DNA of 7,407 nt from Verrucomicrobiota bacterium. GTDB lineage: Bacteria; Verrucomicrobiota; Kiritimatiellia; CAIQIC01; Lenti-01. Location: contig DMJA01000127.1 of the NCBI GenBank assembly GCA_003451935.1, forward strand, positions 1-7,407. The letters are read 5' to 3'. Positions 5,963 to 7,407 of this stretch are shown here, piece by piece. The position numbers were made by a program, and so were the translations under genes. The notes beneath the pieces were generated by a model. It was not told the DNA's origin. It did no database searches and saw only the letters and a program-made list of their open reading frames with translations. The stretch's first letter is position 1. Each line of letters begins with the position of its first letter.

Positions 5963-6903
5963 GGGACGAGGTGCGTGCCGTTCTTGCCGGCGATGGCGTC
6001 TTCGAGGAGGTGGGGCTGGGTGATAATGACTTCCTTGCCGCCGTGTTCGAGGAAGTCGATGGCCGCTTCGATCTTGGGGCCCATGCTGCCGGCGGGGAAC
6101 TGTCCTTCGGCGAGGTATTTCTTCGCTTCGGCGACGGTGAGCTTGTCGAGCTCGCGCTGGGTGGGCTTCTTGAAGTCGACGGCGACCTTGTCCACGCCGG
6201 TGGAAATGATGAAGAGGTCGGCCTTGAGGTTCTTGGCGAGCAGGCAGGAGGCGAGATCCTTGTCGATGACGGCGGCGCAGCCTTCGAGGTCGCCCTTTTC
6301 GTTTTCGCGGACGGGGATGCCGCCGCCGCCGACGGCGATGACGACGACGTCCTGTTCAAGCAGAAGGCGGATGGTGTCTTCCTCGACGATCCGGAGGGGC
6401 TGGGGCGACGCGACGACGCGGCGCCAGCCGCGGCCGGCGTCTTCCTTGAGAATCCATCCACTGTCGGCCTTGTGCTTTTGGGCTTCGGCCTCGGTGTAGA
6501 AGGAGCCGATGGGCTTGGTGGGATTGGAGAAGGCCTTGTCGTTCTTGTCCACAAGGACCTGGGTGACGACGGTGGCGATGGGCTTCTGGATGCCTTGGTG
6601 GCGGAGTTCGTTGGCGAGGGTCTGGCCGATCTGGTAGCCGAGGGCGCCTTGGGTGTCGGCGACGCAACTGTCGAGGGGCACCTCGTGGAGAACGTTGCGG
6701 GCGAGGTCGGAACGGAGAAGGATGAAGCCGACCTGCGGCCCGTTGCCGTGGGTGACGACGACGCGGTAGCCGGCGGCGACGAGCGCGGCAATGTGGTGGG
6801 AGGTTTCGCTGGCCGCGCGGTACTGGTCCATCACGGTGATTTTCTTGCTGTCCAGGATGAGGGAATTGCCACCGATGGCGATGACGGCGAGAGGGCTTTT
6901 CAT
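5959..6903 (-). CDS. arcC: Carbamate kinase
   Basis: Catalyses ATP + carbamate (with ammonia/bicarbonate) to and from ADP + carbamoyl phosphate, normally making ATP at the end of arginine, agmatine or allantoin/purine breakdown. The 314-residue length is standard. Amino-acid-kinase fold motifs are AIGGNSL (9-15), VTHGNGPQVG (50-59), RRVVASPQP (161-169), VGGGGIP (191-197), AVIDKDLAS (211-219), STGVDKV (234-240), FPAGSMGPKIEAA (269-281) and GTHL (309-312). All look intact. The ATG at 6903 has a good AAGGAG eight bases upstream. The usual partners, arginine deiminase and ornithine carbamoyltransferase, are not adjacent. Instead it follows fmdB by 16 nt and overlaps the PPC gene by 4 nt. The pathway it serves here is therefore open. 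Confidence 0.96.
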   Translation of the reverse strand: MKSPLAVIAIGGNSLILDSKKITVMDQYRAASETSHHIAALVAAGYRVVVTHGNGPQVGFILLRSDLARNVLHEVPLDSCVADTQGALGYQIGQTLANELRHQGIQKPIATVVTQVLVDKNDKAFSNPTKPIGSFYTEAEAQKHKADSGWILKEDAGRGWRRVVASPQPLRIVEEDTIRLLLEQDVVVIAVGGGGIPVRENEKGDLEGCAAVIDKDLASCLLAKNLKADLFIISTGVDKVAVDFKKPTQRELDKLTVAEAKKYLAEGQFPAGSMGPKIEAAIDFLEHGGKEVIITQPHLLEDAIAGKNGTHLVP

Positions 6904-6911
6904 GGGTCGGG

Positions 6912-6917
6912 CTCCTT
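6912..6917 (-). promoter_or_regulatory. Shine-Dalgarno of arcC
   Basis: AAGGAG on the minus strand, eight bases before the ATG at 6903. It is the only strong Shine-Dalgarno sequence I can see in the window. It lies within the 16-nt gap after the fmdB stop and fixes the arcC start. Confidence 0.8.
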
Positions 6918-6919
6918 GT

Positions 6920-7156
6920 TTAATGGCTATGGGGACATCCGCCGCCGGCGCAACCGCAGCCGCGCGTGGGGCAGCTGCCGGTTCCGCAGGGGGGCGGGGA
7001 AAAAGATGGGGACGACGCCACCTTGGCGCAGAACGTGGAGAGCTGCTTTTCGAGCTTCGGCGAGCCGCAATGGGGACAGGCGGGCTTTTTCGAGCCGGTC
7101 ACAAGCAGTTCGGAAATCTCGCCGCAGGACTTGCAGATGTATTCGAAGAGCGGCAC
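6920..7156 (-). CDS. FmdB-family zinc-ribbon protein with Cys-rich tail
   Basis: A 78-residue cytoplasmic protein of the FmdB/CxxC-CxxC regulatory family, named for a putative regulator of formamidase; real function is uncertain. The zinc ribbon is MPLFEYICKSCG (1-12) with C8/C11, then CPHCG (27-31) with C27/C30, which would bind one zinc. The linker includes C43 and a Ser/Pro stretch. The tail from residue 57 holds five more Cys (57, 62, 67, 69, 74) and ends CPHSH, so a second metal site is possible. The start is GTG at 7156, four bases after the thioredoxin stop, chosen because the family begins MPLYEY-like; no Shine-Dalgarno is seen. It sits between thioredoxin and arcC in an apparent operon. 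Confidence 0.9.
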   Translation of the reverse strand: MPLFEYICKSCGEISELLVTGSKKPACPHCGSPKLEKQLSTFCAKVASSPSFSPPPCGTGSCPTRGCGCAGGGCPHSH

Positions 7157-7160
7157 GGGA

Positions 7161-7407
7161 TTATTTTGCAGCGGCGAGGGCGTCGATCAGCACCTGCGCT
7201 TGGCGCATGCCGACGAAATCGGAGACCTTTTGGCCGTCCTTGAAAATGACGAGATAGGGGATGGTGTTGACGCCGAACTGGGCGGCGAGATCGCCGTTTT
7301 CATCGACGTTGACCTTGCCGATCTTGACGTTCGGCAGCTTCTCGGCGACCTGCTCGAGGATGGGAAGCTGCATGCGGCACGGCCCGCACCACGGCGCCCA
7401 GAAATCC
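7161..7407 (-). CDS. Thioredoxin, N-terminus cut off by window edge
   Basis: Small dithiol-disulfide oxidoreductase of the cytoplasm. The frame is open from the right edge (first full codon at 7406) to TAA at 7163-7161, giving 82 residues; roughly the first 25 are outside the window. The active site WCGPC is at 7391-7377 in DFWAPWCGPCRM. The cis-Pro loop TIPYL, the NVDENGDLAAQFGV stretch and the C-terminal DALAAAK follow in normal order. An internal ATG at 7373 is not the start, because the active site lies before it. It is the most upstream visible gene of the trx-fmdB-arcC-PPC group. Gene symbol left blank because several thioredoxin paralogues are possible. Confidence 0.95.
   Translation of the reverse strand, partial: DFWAPWCGPCRMQLPILEQVAEKLPNVKIGKVNVDENGDLAAQFGVNTIPYLVIFKDGQKVSDFVGMRQAQVLIDALAAAK

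Noticed and set aside
1..7407. CRISPR arrays, insertion sequences, integrase or phage genes
   Set aside because: No spaced direct repeats, transposase motifs or tRNA-end duplication were seen; tRNA-Lys is not followed by an integrase.

Overview
The window is a GC-rich bacterial chromosome segment. Nearly every gene lies on the minus strand, so transcription reads right to left. The only clear plus-strand gene is a tRNA. Most starts have no recognisable Shine-Dalgarno sequence, and GTG starts are common. I suspect a Verrucomicrobiota/Kiritimatiellota-like (PVC) bacterium from general style, but no feature here is diagnostic and this is a weak guess.

Right block (7407 to 5516, minus): the end of a thioredoxin gene, a small FmdB-type zinc-ribbon protein, carbamate kinase (arcC) and a PPC/DUF296-domain protein. 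Gaps are 4 and 16 nt, followed by a GTGA start/stop overlap, so this looks like one operon. It ends near a hairpin at 5475-5500.

Middle block (5408 to 3136, minus): a 104-residue protein of unknown function, then a 653-residue SWIM zinc-finger protein joined to it by an ATGA overlap. They form a two-gene unit of unknown role. At 3040-3115, on the plus strand and convergent with the SWIM gene, is a complete tRNA-Lys(UUU).

Left block (2925 to 1, minus): mnmE, then a 138-bp intergenic stretch with a compound inverted-repeat element and a CRP/FNR-like palindrome, then mnmG, which runs off the left edge. MnmE and MnmG together modify the wobble uridine of tRNAs such as the tRNA-Lys(UUU) encoded next to mnmE.

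The most interesting signal is inside mnmG. Two copies of GTTCCACGTGGAAC, the core of the chromosomal ParB-binding centromere site parS, lie 58 bp apart and are read in two different codon frames. Both fall inside an extra segment of about 37 residues that E. coli MnmG lacks, between the GTPPR motif and the IPCWLTHTN motif. In many bacteria mnmE-mnmG lies near the origin beside rsmG-parA-parB, so this is probably an origin-proximal centromere embedded in an essential-pathway gene.
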